From Anaerolineae bacterium (lineage in GTDB: Bacteria; Chloroflexota; Anaerolineae; Anaerolineales; Villigracilaceae), in assembly GCA_003694975.1 (NCBI GenBank), contig RFJH01000306.1:1-12660 (forward strand): a stretch of DNA of 12,660 nucleotides, read 5' to 3'. A program made the position numbers and the translations under genes. Below are positions 1-5,929 of this stretch, one piece after another; positions within the stretch are counted from its first letter, which is position 1, and each line of letters begins with the position of its first letter. Under the pieces are notes generated by a model. That model searched no databases and was not told where the DNA came from. It was given only the letters and a program-made list of their open reading frames with translations.

Positions 1-320
1 AGGTCGAGGGTCTGCGCGACGTGGCCTTCGCCCTCGCCCCGCTCACGGCGCGCGAGGCGCAGGAACTCATCGAGCGCACGTGGGCCGGCCGCAAACTGCG
101 CGGCTTCCGCTCCATCCCTCCCGCCGATGTGGAGGCCGTCCGCGAGGCGTTGATGCGCCTGGCGCACCTGGCGCTCGCCTTGCCGGAGATCGCCGAAATC
201 GAGATCAACCCCCTGCGCGTCCTGCCGCCGGGTCAGGGCGCTGTGGCCGTGGATGTGCGGGTGAAGGTGGAGGCTATCGTAGACTCAAAAAAACTGAGCA
301 GTAGAGGAAGCGAGAATTAG
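1..320 (+). CDS. acyl-CoA synthetase (ADP-forming), C-terminal fragment
   Basis: This is the 3' end of a gene that begins left of the window; the open frame runs from base 3 to the TAG at 318-320, about 105 residues. The fragment resembles the end of the ATP-grasp part of ADP-forming acetyl/acyl-CoA synthetases, which interconvert acyl-CoA, ADP and phosphate with the free acid, CoA and ATP. Supporting features are the segment ending EIEINPLRVLPPGQG, followed by AVAVDVRVKV; an E-x-x-I-N-P-L stretch then a short beta strand is typical near the ATP-grasp metal site. The upstream helix-rich part (AREAQELIERTWAGRKLRG) also fits. Its stop overlaps by a few bases the stop of the convergent oxidoreductase gene. 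Whether the full protein is the alpha-beta fusion or a separate beta subunit cannot be seen here. Confidence 0.75.
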   Translation, partial: VEGLRDVAFALAPLTAREAQELIERTWAGRKLRGFRSIPPADVEAVREALMRLAHLALALPEIAEIEINPLRVLPPGQGAVAVDVRVKVEAIVDSKKLSSRGSEN

Positions 321-1324
321 ACTGCCACAAATCCCTCGACCACACTCTTCCAGAACTCGTCCTTCTCCCCAGGCGTGAACGGCGTATAGAGCGTGATGCG
401 GTCGGCCAGGCCGGCGTAGCGTTCTTTGAGGGCGGCAGCAAGCTCTCCAGGCCCTTGCACCTGCGTGGCGAAGACCTCCAACATCTCGTCCGTCACCAGG
501 GCGAACATCTCGCCCCACTGACCTTGCCGGGCGTGCTCTGAAAGGCGCTCCGCGACGTCTCCCCAGCCATGCAATTCCATCACCCGCCGATAGGAGGGCG
601 TGGAGGCGTAGAAGGCAATCTGCGAGCGGACAAACTCTTTCTCCTCCGCCGAGGTGATGGCAAAGACCGTCACTGAGAGAGCCACGTCGGTACGCTGTCT
701 TCCGGCCTTCTTTATCCCCTTCTCGATAGCGGGCAAAATTACTTCGCGCAGATAGCGCGGGCTGTGGAAAGGGTGGGCATGGAATCCGTCGCACACTTCA
801 CCCGCCAGCCGCGCCAGTCCGGTGTTGACTCCGGCAATGTAGATGGGGATGGCAGGATACTGGATCGGGCCGGGGTTGAAGAAGGGCGACATCAACGTCA
901 GTTTGTAATATTCGCCACGATAGTTCAACTTCGTGCCGTTCTGCCAGGTATCCCATAGGGCACGAATAGCGCCGATCATCTCGCGCAGTTTGCCAACCGG
1001 CGATTCAGGCCAGTCCAGGCCGAAACGGCGTTGAATGTGCGCTTTGACTTGCGTCCCCAACCCGAGAATAAACCGCCCCTCGGACTGTTGCGCCAGGTCC
1101 CAGGCGGTGTAGGCCAGATTGCCGGGGCTGCGCGCGAAGGCGACGGCGATCGCCGTCCCCAACTTCATCCGATGAGTATGCTCGGCGATTAACGCACAGG
1201 GGAGGAAGGGATCGTGTTGCGTCTCGCTCGTCCACAGGCAGTCAAACCCCATCCGCTCGGCGGCTTCGGCAACCGCAGGGACATCTCGCAAATGCATTGG
1301 GGGGAGTACCGCATCGAATTTCAT
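317..1324 (-). CDS. LLM class F420-dependent oxidoreductase
   Basis: The product is a 335-residue luciferase-like monooxygenase-fold (TIM barrel) flavin or F420 oxidoreductase. The start begins MKFDAVLPPMHLRDV, followed by an early strand-helix pattern with GFDCLWTSETQHDPFLP and then KLGTAIAVAFARSPGNLA. This is the classic pattern of the family, in which the cofactor sits at the C-terminal mouth of the barrel. The QHDPFLP wording resembles the MSMEG_2256-like F420 subgroup, from memory and not by search. The substrate is unknown. I chose the ATG at 1324 rather than the upstream ATG at 1339 because a GGAGG sits 4 nt before it. The gene lies 43 bp downstream of the thioesterase gene on the same strand and is probably co-transcribed with it. 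F420 rather than FMN as cofactor is inferred from the subgroup resemblance. Confidence 0.85.
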   Translation of the reverse strand: MKFDAVLPPMHLRDVPAVAEAAERMGFDCLWTSETQHDPFLPCALIAEHTHRMKLGTAIAVAFARSPGNLAYTAWDLAQQSEGRFILGLGTQVKAHIQRRFGLDWPESPVGKLREMIGAIRALWDTWQNGTKLNYRGEYYKLTLMSPFFNPGPIQYPAIPIYIAGVNTGLARLAGEVCDGFHAHPFHSPRYLREVILPAIEKGIKKAGRQRTDVALSVTVFAITSAEEKEFVRSQIAFYASTPSYRRVMELHGWGDVAERLSEHARQGQWGEMFALVTDEMLEVFATQVQGPGELAAALKERYAGLADRITLYTPFTPGEKDEFWKSVVEGFVAV

Positions 1325-1327
1325 AAA

Positions 1328-1375
1328 GCCTCCAATCATCTACTCATCCAATTATCCAATCCTCCACTCAGCCAA
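1328..1375. repeat. degenerate 8-bp tandem repeat, copy 1
   Basis: Six consecutive octamers in strict phase are seen on the plus strand: GCCTCCAA, TCATCTAC, TCATCCAA, TTATCCAA, TCCTCCAC, TCAGCCAA. The consensus is TCNTCCAA. The array fills the gap between the thioesterase stop and the oxidoreductase start and reaches into the last thioesterase codons. It shares the 13-mer TTATCCAATCCTC (1352-1364) with the second array at 2189-2201. No larger mobile element borders it. Confidence 0.75.
1329..1333 (-). promoter_or_regulatory. Shine-Dalgarno of the LLM oxidoreductase
   Basis: On the minus strand GGAGG is followed by CTTT and the ATG at 1324. It decides the start over an ATG 15 nt further upstream. 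The GGAGG lies inside a unit of the octamer repeat at 1328-1375, so the repeat appears to supply the ribosome binding site. Confidence 0.7.
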
Positions 1376-1796
1376 CTTCCAACCCCTCGAATTGCGCAAT
1401 CGTCTCGCGCCATGTGTCGGGGATGGGGATCGTCTCGCCACTTCGGTAATCATACGTTACCAGGACACTCGAGCCGGTGGCAAGTTCCTCCCCACTCTCG
1501 CCGTCCACCATACGGTATTCCATCGTCATGCTCTTGTTGCCCAATCGTGAAACGCGTACCCCAACGCGCACCGCCTGTCCCCACTCGACCGGCATCTTGA
1601 ACGTGACGTGGGCATCCGCCAGGATGATCCCGATATCCAAAAAGGATTGCCCCTCTCGGAACAATCCCAGATGCCTCAGGTAGCGGATGCGTGCCTGCTC
1701 GAAATAGGTCAGGTATTTGGCGTTATTGAGATGGCCCTGTGGGTCCAGGTCGCCATAGCGAACTTCGATGGGATGGTAGAAGCGAAATTCGGCCAT
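1368..1796 (-). CDS. acyl-CoA thioesterase, 4HBT/hotdog family
   Basis: The product is a 142-residue single hotdog-domain protein of the 4-hydroxybenzoyl-CoA thioesterase/YbgC type, which hydrolyses acyl-CoA thioesters in the cytoplasm. The signature is at residues 12-25, V-R-Y-G-D-L-D-P-Q-G-H-L-N-N, followed by AKYLTYFEQAR. Asp18 matches the catalytic aspartate of the family. The length is normal for one domain. The start ATG at 1796 lies only 6 nt downstream of a TATAAT box, and no Shine-Dalgarno is visible, so the transcript may be leaderless. The LLM oxidoreductase follows it in the same direction. The acyl substrate cannot be told from sequence. A role in recycling CoA together with the neighbouring acyl-CoA synthetase is possible but is only inference. 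Confidence 0.88.
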   Translation of the reverse strand: MAEFRFYHPIEVRYGDLDPQGHLNNAKYLTYFEQARIRYLRHLGLFREGQSFLDIGIILADAHVTFKMPVEWGQAVRVGVRVSRLGNKSMTMEYRMVDGESGEELATGSSVLVTYDYRSGETIPIPDTWRETIAQFEGLEVG

Positions 1797-1802
1797 AGCC
1801 CA

Positions 1803-1833
1803 ATTATAACCTTCCTGCCCGGCAAAGCGTCAA
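1803..1833 (-). promoter_or_regulatory. candidate sigma70-type promoter of the thioesterase gene
   Basis: On the minus strand TTGACG (1833-1828) is separated by 19 bp from a perfect TATAAT (1808-1803). The expected start of transcription, about 7 nt beyond the -10 box, falls on the ATG at 1796, implying a leaderless mRNA. The 19-bp spacer is longer than ideal. Confidence 0.55.
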
Positions 1834-1870
1834 TCGCCGATACTTGTCATCGTGTTAGAATATCCGTGCT

Positions 1871-2107
1871 ATGACCGTCATCCGCGCTTCGGAGATTGGC
1901 AACTACGTATATTGCCGTCGTGCCTGGTGGTATCAAAAACAAGGCATCGAATCGGCACATCGCGCCGAATTGGCCGCCGGGATCGAAATCCACCGCCGGC
2001 ATGGACGCCGGGTAATCCTGGCCGGTCTCCTGCGCATCCTGGCTTTCCTCGCTTTCTCGATTGCTCTTATCCTCCTCGTCACCTACTGCACCCTCCGTCT
2101 CGTCTGA
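1871..2107 (+). CDS. Cas4-like nuclease, N-terminal half with membrane helix
   Basis: This ORF encodes 78 residues that look like the beginning of a Cas4/RecB-type (PD-(D/E)XK) nuclease. Residues 7-21 (SEIGNYVYCRRAWWY) match the N-terminal strand-helix that carries the first Fe-S cysteine of Cas4, here Cys15. Residues 37-45 (GIEIHRRHG) resemble the motif-I histidine region, with His41 or His44 as candidate. A hydrophobic helix spans about residues 49-72, after which the frame ends at TGA (2105-2107). The nuclease core is absent and is found in the next ORF, in the same frame. A TAGAAT 9 nt before the ATG could be a -10 box; no Shine-Dalgarno is seen. The ORF may be one half of a split protein or the front part of a gene broken by a nonsense codon and repeat expansion. 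Confidence 0.6.
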   Translation: MTVIRASEIGNYVYCRRAWWYQKQGIESAHRAELAAGIEIHRRHGRRVILAGLLRILAFLAFSIALILLVTYCTLRLV

Positions 2108-2148
2108 CTTCCCCTTTCCCATCCCGGCAACCTCTTTACCTCTCCGTG

Positions 2149-2204
2149 CCATCCAACCATCTCATCCTCCAATCGTCCAATCATCCACTTATCCAATCCT
2201 CTGC
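2149..2204. repeat. degenerate 8-bp tandem repeat, copy 2
   Basis: Seven octamers in phase are seen: CCATCCAA, CCATCTCA, TCCTCCAA, TCGTCCAA, TCATCCAC, TTATCCAA, TCCTCTGC. The consensus, TCNTCCAA, is the same as in copy 1 on the same strand. The array lies in the spacer between the two Cas4-like ORFs, between the two membrane-helix coding parts. Units of this kind contain no stop codon in any plus-strand frame when intact, so the open reading across the array is not evidence that it is translated. Confidence 0.75.
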
Positions 2205-2227
2205 TCTTTCACTTGTTTCATCCTCCC

Positions 2228-2737
2228 ATGCTTCTCCTTGCCCTTGTCTTTCTTATCCTCGCTCTGTTCCTCTTCTGGCAATCCTCGCGCCAGCGTCGCG
2301 CCGCCGGATTGCCATCCGGGCGCATTGTCTACACAGACACGCGCGCCTGGGGAAAGGTGGAAAAACCCCTCTACGACCCCGATCTGCGCCTGACCGGCAA
2401 ACCCGATTATCTGGTCGAACGGAACGGGCATATCATCCCCGTTGAAGTCAAATCCGGGCGCGCTCCCCGCGCACCCTACGATTCGCATATCCTTCAACTC
2501 GCGGCCTACTGTTATCTGGCTGAGAAGACGTTTGGAAAACGTCCTCCCTATGGCATCCTGCACTACGCCAACCGCGACTTCGCCGTTGACTATACCCCCG
2601 CACTCAGGGCGGCATTGCTGGACGTGATCGCCGAAATGCGCCGTGACGAACACCGCACGAACGTAGATCGTTCACACGAAGATGCCCGGCGCTGCCTGGG
2701 CTGTGGCTTCCGCCACCATTGTGACCAGGCCATCTGA
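2228..2737 (+). CDS. Cas4-like nuclease, C-terminal half: membrane helix, PD-(D/E)XK core, Cys triad
   Basis: The ORF codes for 169 residues from the ATG at 2228; a TTG at 2213 would add five. It starts with a hydrophobic helix (about residues 1-17) and a basic stretch (RQRR). A RecB-type nuclease core follows: G-K-P-D at 57-60, then V-E-V-K at 72-75 and Q-L-A-A-Y at 90-94. These fit the metal-binding Asp60 and Glu73, the catalytic Lys75 and the QxxxY motif of Cas4. The C-terminus has Cys156, Cys159 and Cys165, the expected three remaining ligands of a 4Fe-4S cluster. The fourth cysteine and the motif-I histidine are in the preceding ORF, in the same frame, separated by one TGA and a spacer. 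No CRISPR array or cas1/cas2 is present. No Shine-Dalgarno was found. Function as an active nuclease would need both halves to associate. Confidence 0.7.
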   Translation: MLLLALVFLILALFLFWQSSRQRRAAGLPSGRIVYTDTRAWGKVEKPLYDPDLRLTGKPDYLVERNGHIIPVEVKSGRAPRAPYDSHILQLAAYCYLAEKTFGKRPPYGILHYANRDFAVDYTPALRAALLDVIAEMRRDEHRTNVDRSHEDARRCLGCGFRHHCDQAI

Positions 2738-2745
2738 TTTGATAC

Positions 2746-2751
2746 TATAAT
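2746..2751 (+). promoter_or_regulatory. -10 box upstream of nadK
   Basis: A perfect TATAAT lies 9 nt before the ATG of nadK and no Shine-Dalgarno lies between them, which suggests a leaderless or nearly leaderless transcript for the nadK cluster. A -35 element is weak: TTGTGA at 2719-2724 is 21 bp away, longer than usual. Confidence 0.45.
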
Positions 2752-2760
2752 TGTAACGGC

Positions 2761-3618
2761 ATGGACAAATCACCCATCCCAAAACGCCCTGTGGTCACTG
2801 TGCATCCCAAGATGCCTGCTGCCCTGAACGCGGCGGAAGACGTTGCGACGTTTTTGCGTGAGAGGGGCTTGCCTGCTCCCACCGGCTCCCTGTACGATGA
2901 AGACCTTCGCCGACGCGTGAAGGAGGGCGAGTTCGATATTCTGGTCGCTATCGGCGGCGATGGGACAATGCTGCGGGCCGGGCACTTGTGCGCGCCGTAC
3001 CACCTTCCCATCCTCGGCATCAACCTGGGACGCGTTGGCTTCCTCATCCAGGTGCAGCGTGACGAATGGCCTGAAGCCCTGGAAGCCCTCTTGCGTGGCG
3101 AGTACTGGATCGAGAAACGCCTGATGCTGCGCACGGAGCACTACCGCGCCGGCGAGCGTCAGGGCACCTGGTACGCCCTGAACGAGGCCGTCATCGGGCG
3201 CGGACAATATATGCGCCCCGTCCGACTCTCCGCCAGCGTGGACGGTCATCTCCTGACTACCTACATCGCCGATGGCCTGATCGCCGCTACTCCTACCGGC
3301 TCGACCGCTTACGCCCTGGCCGCCGGCGGCCCCATCCTCCCCCCTGAACTGCGCAACATCCTCCTGGTTCCCATCGCCCCTCACCTCTCTGTAGACCGCG
3401 CCGTCGTACTGGCCGAAGGGGCATCGGTCAGCATCACCGTTCATACCGAGAACGCCATCCTGAGCGTGGACGGCCAGAGCCCCATTGGCCTGACCGAAGG
3501 TGACCGCGTCGAAGTACGTGCCGGAGAATATCCCGCCCTGTTCGTGCGCTTCGGCGACCAGGGCTACTTCTACCGTAACCTCACCGCTCACATGAACCAG
3601 AACCCCTCCCTCACCTGA
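2761..3618 (+). CDS. nadK: NAD kinase
   Basis: This 285-residue protein is the ATP-dependent (or polyphosphate-dependent) NAD kinase that makes NADP+ from NAD+ in the cytoplasm. The diagnostic GGDGT motif is at residues 65-69, followed by the INLGRVGFL segment. The NAD-binding Asn141-Glu142 pair and the TPTGSTAY motif (177-184), followed by AAGGPI, are all present. The length is usual for bacterial NadK. It opens a plus-strand cluster with the B-box membrane protein (18 bp downstream) and recN. A nadK-recN association is common in bacteria. The start at 2761 is supported by the conserved N-terminal length and by a -10 box placed right before it. No anomaly is seen. Confidence 0.95.
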   Translation: MDKSPIPKRPVVTVHPKMPAALNAAEDVATFLRERGLPAPTGSLYDEDLRRRVKEGEFDILVAIGGDGTMLRAGHLCAPYHLPILGINLGRVGFLIQVQRDEWPEALEALLRGEYWIEKRLMLRTEHYRAGERQGTWYALNEAVIGRGQYMRPVRLSASVDGHLLTTYIADGLIAATPTGSTAYALAAGGPILPPELRNILLVPIAPHLSVDRAVVLAEGASVSITVHTENAILSVDGQSPIGLTEGDRVEVRAGEYPALFVRFGDQGYFYRNLTAHMNQNPSLT

Positions 3619-3636
3619 CGCCCTCACTCAATCTCC

Positions 3637-4152
3637 ATGTCAACTACCCTCTACTGCGCCAACCACCCTAATCGAGAAACCACCCTGCGCTGTAACCGTT
3701 GTGAGAAACCCATCTGCGCGGAATGCGCCGTACACACCCCCACCGGTTATCGCTGCAAAGAATGCGTGCGAAGCCAGCAGAAAATTTTCATTACCGCACA
3801 GTGGTACGATTACCTCATTGGACCCTTCATCGCCATAGTGCTCTCTCTCCTCGCGAGCGGACTGGTGTTCTTACTGGGAGCGTTCATTGGCTTCTTCATG
3901 TGGTTTGCCATCTTCGCCCTCGCCCCTGCCGCCGGTGCCTTGATTGCCAATCTCGCTTATGCGGCTGTAAAACGGAGAAGGGCCCGGACGCTCTTCCTCG
4001 CCATAGCGGGTGGCGTTGTCCTCGGCGTAATGCCGGTTGCCCTGTTCCTCCTCCTCTCCGGAGACCTGTATTCCCTCATCTGGCAAGGCCTCTACGCAGC
4101 CCTGGCCGCCTCGACCGTCTTCTATCGCCTCGCCGGAATCCAGGTGAGATGA
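3637..4152 (+). CDS. B-box-type zinc finger membrane protein
   Basis: The product is a 171-residue protein of unknown function. The N-terminal 45 residues form a zinc-binding module. Cysteines and histidines lie at Cys7, His10, Cys19, Cys22, Cys27, Cys30, His33, Cys40 and Cys43, a spacing like the B-box zinc finger (two-metal cross-brace). About four hydrophobic segments follow, near residues 56-78, 80-105, 118-138 and 145-165, with a basic KRRRAR loop between the second and third. The zinc module is therefore probably cytoplasmic and tethered to the membrane. The gene sits between nadK and recN with gaps of 18 and 3 bp, so it is almost certainly co-transcribed. That position suggests, but does not show, a link to stress or DNA repair. 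Confidence 0.8.
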   Translation: MSTTLYCANHPNRETTLRCNRCEKPICAECAVHTPTGYRCKECVRSQQKIFITAQWYDYLIGPFIAIVLSLLASGLVFLLGAFIGFFMWFAIFALAPAAGALIANLAYAAVKRRRARTLFLAIAGGVVLGVMPVALFLLLSGDLYSLIWQGLYAALAASTVFYRLAGIQVR

Positions 4153-4155
4153 GCT

Positions 4156-5898
4156 ATGCTCACAGAACTGCGCATCGAGAACTTCGCCATCATTGACCGC
4201 CTGGAATTGCGCCCAGAACCCGGCCTGGTCATCTTGACCGGTGAAACCGGTGCGGGCAAATCCATCATCCTGGACGCGGTCGAGATGCTCCTTGGCGGAC
4301 GCGCCGATAATACCCTTATCCGTAGCGAAGCCGATCGTGCTTACGTCGAAGGCGTCTTTCGCCTGGATGGCTTTGCCCGGCAGGCCGTGCATCGCATCCT
4401 CGAACGCGAAGACCTGCTCGATGATCCGGATTACCTCACACTGGCGCGTGAGGTCCGCCGCGAGGGGCGCAATGTCGCCCGCGTCAACGGTCGCACCGTC
4501 AGCGTCAGCCTGCTGAAAGAACTGGGGACCTTCCTGGTAGATATCCACGGTCAGTCGGAGCATCTCTCCCTGCTTAACGTGCGCAATCACCTGAGCCTGC
4601 TCGATCGCTACGCCAACCTCGGAGAGGCCCTGGCCACCTACCGGCAGACGTACACCGAATTACAAAACATCCGCCGTGAACTGGACGAACTACGTCGCGC
4701 CCAGGCCGATGCCGAGCGCCGTACAGAACTCCTGACCTACCAGGTCGAAGAAATCGAGGCCGCCCGTCTGAGACCAGGTGAAGAGGAGGAAGCACGTCAG
4801 GAACGCGACCGCCTTGCCAACGCGGAAGCCTTGGCAAACCTGGCGCAAGAAGCCCTCACCGCACTGGACGAAGGCACCCCCGAAGCCCCCGCCGCAACCG
4901 ACCTGGTCGGGCAGGCATCCCGCGCCCTGGCCAAACTGGCCCAGATCGACTCCGCTCATGCCGCCCTGGCCGAACAGGCCATCGGCATCGAAGAGACCCT
5001 GAGCGATCTCTCACGCGCCTTGCGCACCTATCTCGAAGAAATCGAATTCAACCCCAGACGCCTGGAACAACTGGAAGAACGCCTGGACCTGATTCACCGC
5101 CTGAAACGCAAATACGGCGAGAGCATCCCCGAAATCCTCGCCTTTGCCGAGAACGCCCGCCGCGAACTGGAAACCATCACCCACGCCACGGAACGCATCA
5201 CCGAACTGGAAGAACAGGAACAACGCATCCTCGCCCAACTGGCCAAACAAGCCCAGGCACTCTCCCAACAACGCAAGACCGCCGCCGAAGCCCTCAGCCG
5301 CCAGATCGAAGCCGAATTGAACGACTTGCGCATGTCTCACGCCCGTTTCTCGGTGGACTTCCGTATCAAACCTGATGAGAACGGCCTCCCTATGCCGGAT
5401 GGCTCCCGCCTCGCCTTCGACGCGACCGGCTTCGACCGCGTGGAATTCCTGATCGCCCCTAATCCGGGCGAAGGGTTCAAGCCGCTTGCCAAAATCGCCT
5501 CCGGCGGCGAGACCTCCCGACTCATGCTCGCCCTCAAAAATGTCCTCGCTCGAGCCGATCAGGTCCCTACCCTGATCTTCGATGAGATTGACCAGGGCAT
5601 TGGCGGGCGCGTTGGCCTCGTTGTCGGCCAGAAACTATGGAACCTGGCCCGCCGTCATCAGGTCTTCTGTGTCACCCATCTGCCCCAACTGGCCGCCTTT
5701 GGTGACCAGCACCTGCAGGTACAGAAAGTAATCCAGCAAAAACGAACCATCACCCGCGTGGAACATCTGGAAGGCGAAGCACGCCTGCTCGAACTGGCAC
5801 AAATGCTGGGCGAAGTCGGCGAAGGCACACTGCGTTCTGCACACGAGATTCTGCAAACCGCCCGCTCGTTGACACACCCTGCCGGCAACGCCGGATGA
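4156..5898 (+). CDS. recN: DNA repair protein RecN
   Basis: RecN is an SMC-like ATPase that acts early in double-strand break repair by recombination. The 580-residue protein has the expected architecture. The N-terminal head carries Walker A GETGAGKS at residues 29-36. Two coiled-coil arms rich in Glu, Arg, Leu and Ala (about 150-225 and 280-375) flank the hinge-like middle. The C-terminal head carries the ABC signature KIASGGE (446-452) and the Walker B with Asp476-Glu477 in LIFDEIDQGIGG. A later FCVTHLPQLAAF segment fits the switch histidine region. The start is the ATG 3 nt after the B-box gene stop. Length and motifs are normal, so an intact functional protein is expected. Confidence 0.96.
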   Translation: MLTELRIENFAIIDRLELRPEPGLVILTGETGAGKSIILDAVEMLLGGRADNTLIRSEADRAYVEGVFRLDGFARQAVHRILEREDLLDDPDYLTLAREVRREGRNVARVNGRTVSVSLLKELGTFLVDIHGQSEHLSLLNVRNHLSLLDRYANLGEALATYRQTYTELQNIRRELDELRRAQADAERRTELLTYQVEEIEAARLRPGEEEEARQERDRLANAEALANLAQEALTALDEGTPEAPAATDLVGQASRALAKLAQIDSAHAALAEQAIGIEETLSDLSRALRTYLEEIEFNPRRLEQLEERLDLIHRLKRKYGESIPEILAFAENARRELETITHATERITELEEQEQRILAQLAKQAQALSQQRKTAAEALSRQIEAELNDLRMSHARFSVDFRIKPDENGLPMPDGSRLAFDATGFDRVEFLIAPNPGEGFKPLAKIASGGETSRLMLALKNVLARADQVPTLIFDEIDQGIGGRVGLVVGQKLWNLARRHQVFCVTHLPQLAAFGDQHLQVQKVIQQKRTITRVEHLEGEARLLELAQMLGEVGEGTLRSAHEILQTARSLTHPAGNAG

Positions 5899-5929
5899 TT
5901 CCTCTGGTTCGCGCCTCTCTCCCTGAAAC

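Noticed and set aside
286..301. Weak hairpin with a run of seven A as a bidirectional terminator between the convergent genes
   Set aside because: The possible stem is only 4 bp (CTCA/TGAG) with no G+C-rich base, and it lies inside the coding end of the acyl-CoA synthetase.
285..794. 169-codon minus-strand ORF inside the oxidoreductase gene
   Set aside because: Low-complexity Arg/Gly-rich translation, overlapping the well-supported LLM oxidoreductase in another frame.
2105..2107. In-frame TGA read as selenocysteine or programmed read-through joining the two Cas4-like halves
   Set aside because: The sequence just after the TGA is C/T-rich and shows no stem-loop of SECIS type, and the stop falls in the end of a membrane helix where a selenocysteine has no expected role. 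Read-through cannot be excluded but has no support.
1328..2204. Octamer arrays as a CRISPR array next to a Cas4-like gene
   Set aside because: Units are 8 bp, contiguous and degenerate, with no spacers of 25-40 bp and no palindromic repeat. They are simple tandem repeats.
1852..2445. 197-codon plus-strand ORF overlapping both Cas4-like halves in another frame
   Set aside because: Its translation is rich in Pro, Ser, Arg and His with no domain pattern, while the overlapping frame shows clear nuclease motifs. It is a shadow frame.
3871..4590. 239-codon minus-strand ORF across the B-box gene and recN
   Set aside because: It lies antisense to two genes with clear motifs. Its composition (Asp, Gly, Glu, Gln) is what the reverse complement of such coding sequence gives.
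5881..5895. CCGGC/GCCGG inverted repeat at the end of recN as a terminator
   Set aside because: A 5-bp stem with a 3-nt loop and no T run; it overlaps the final recN codons and is not likely to stop transcription.
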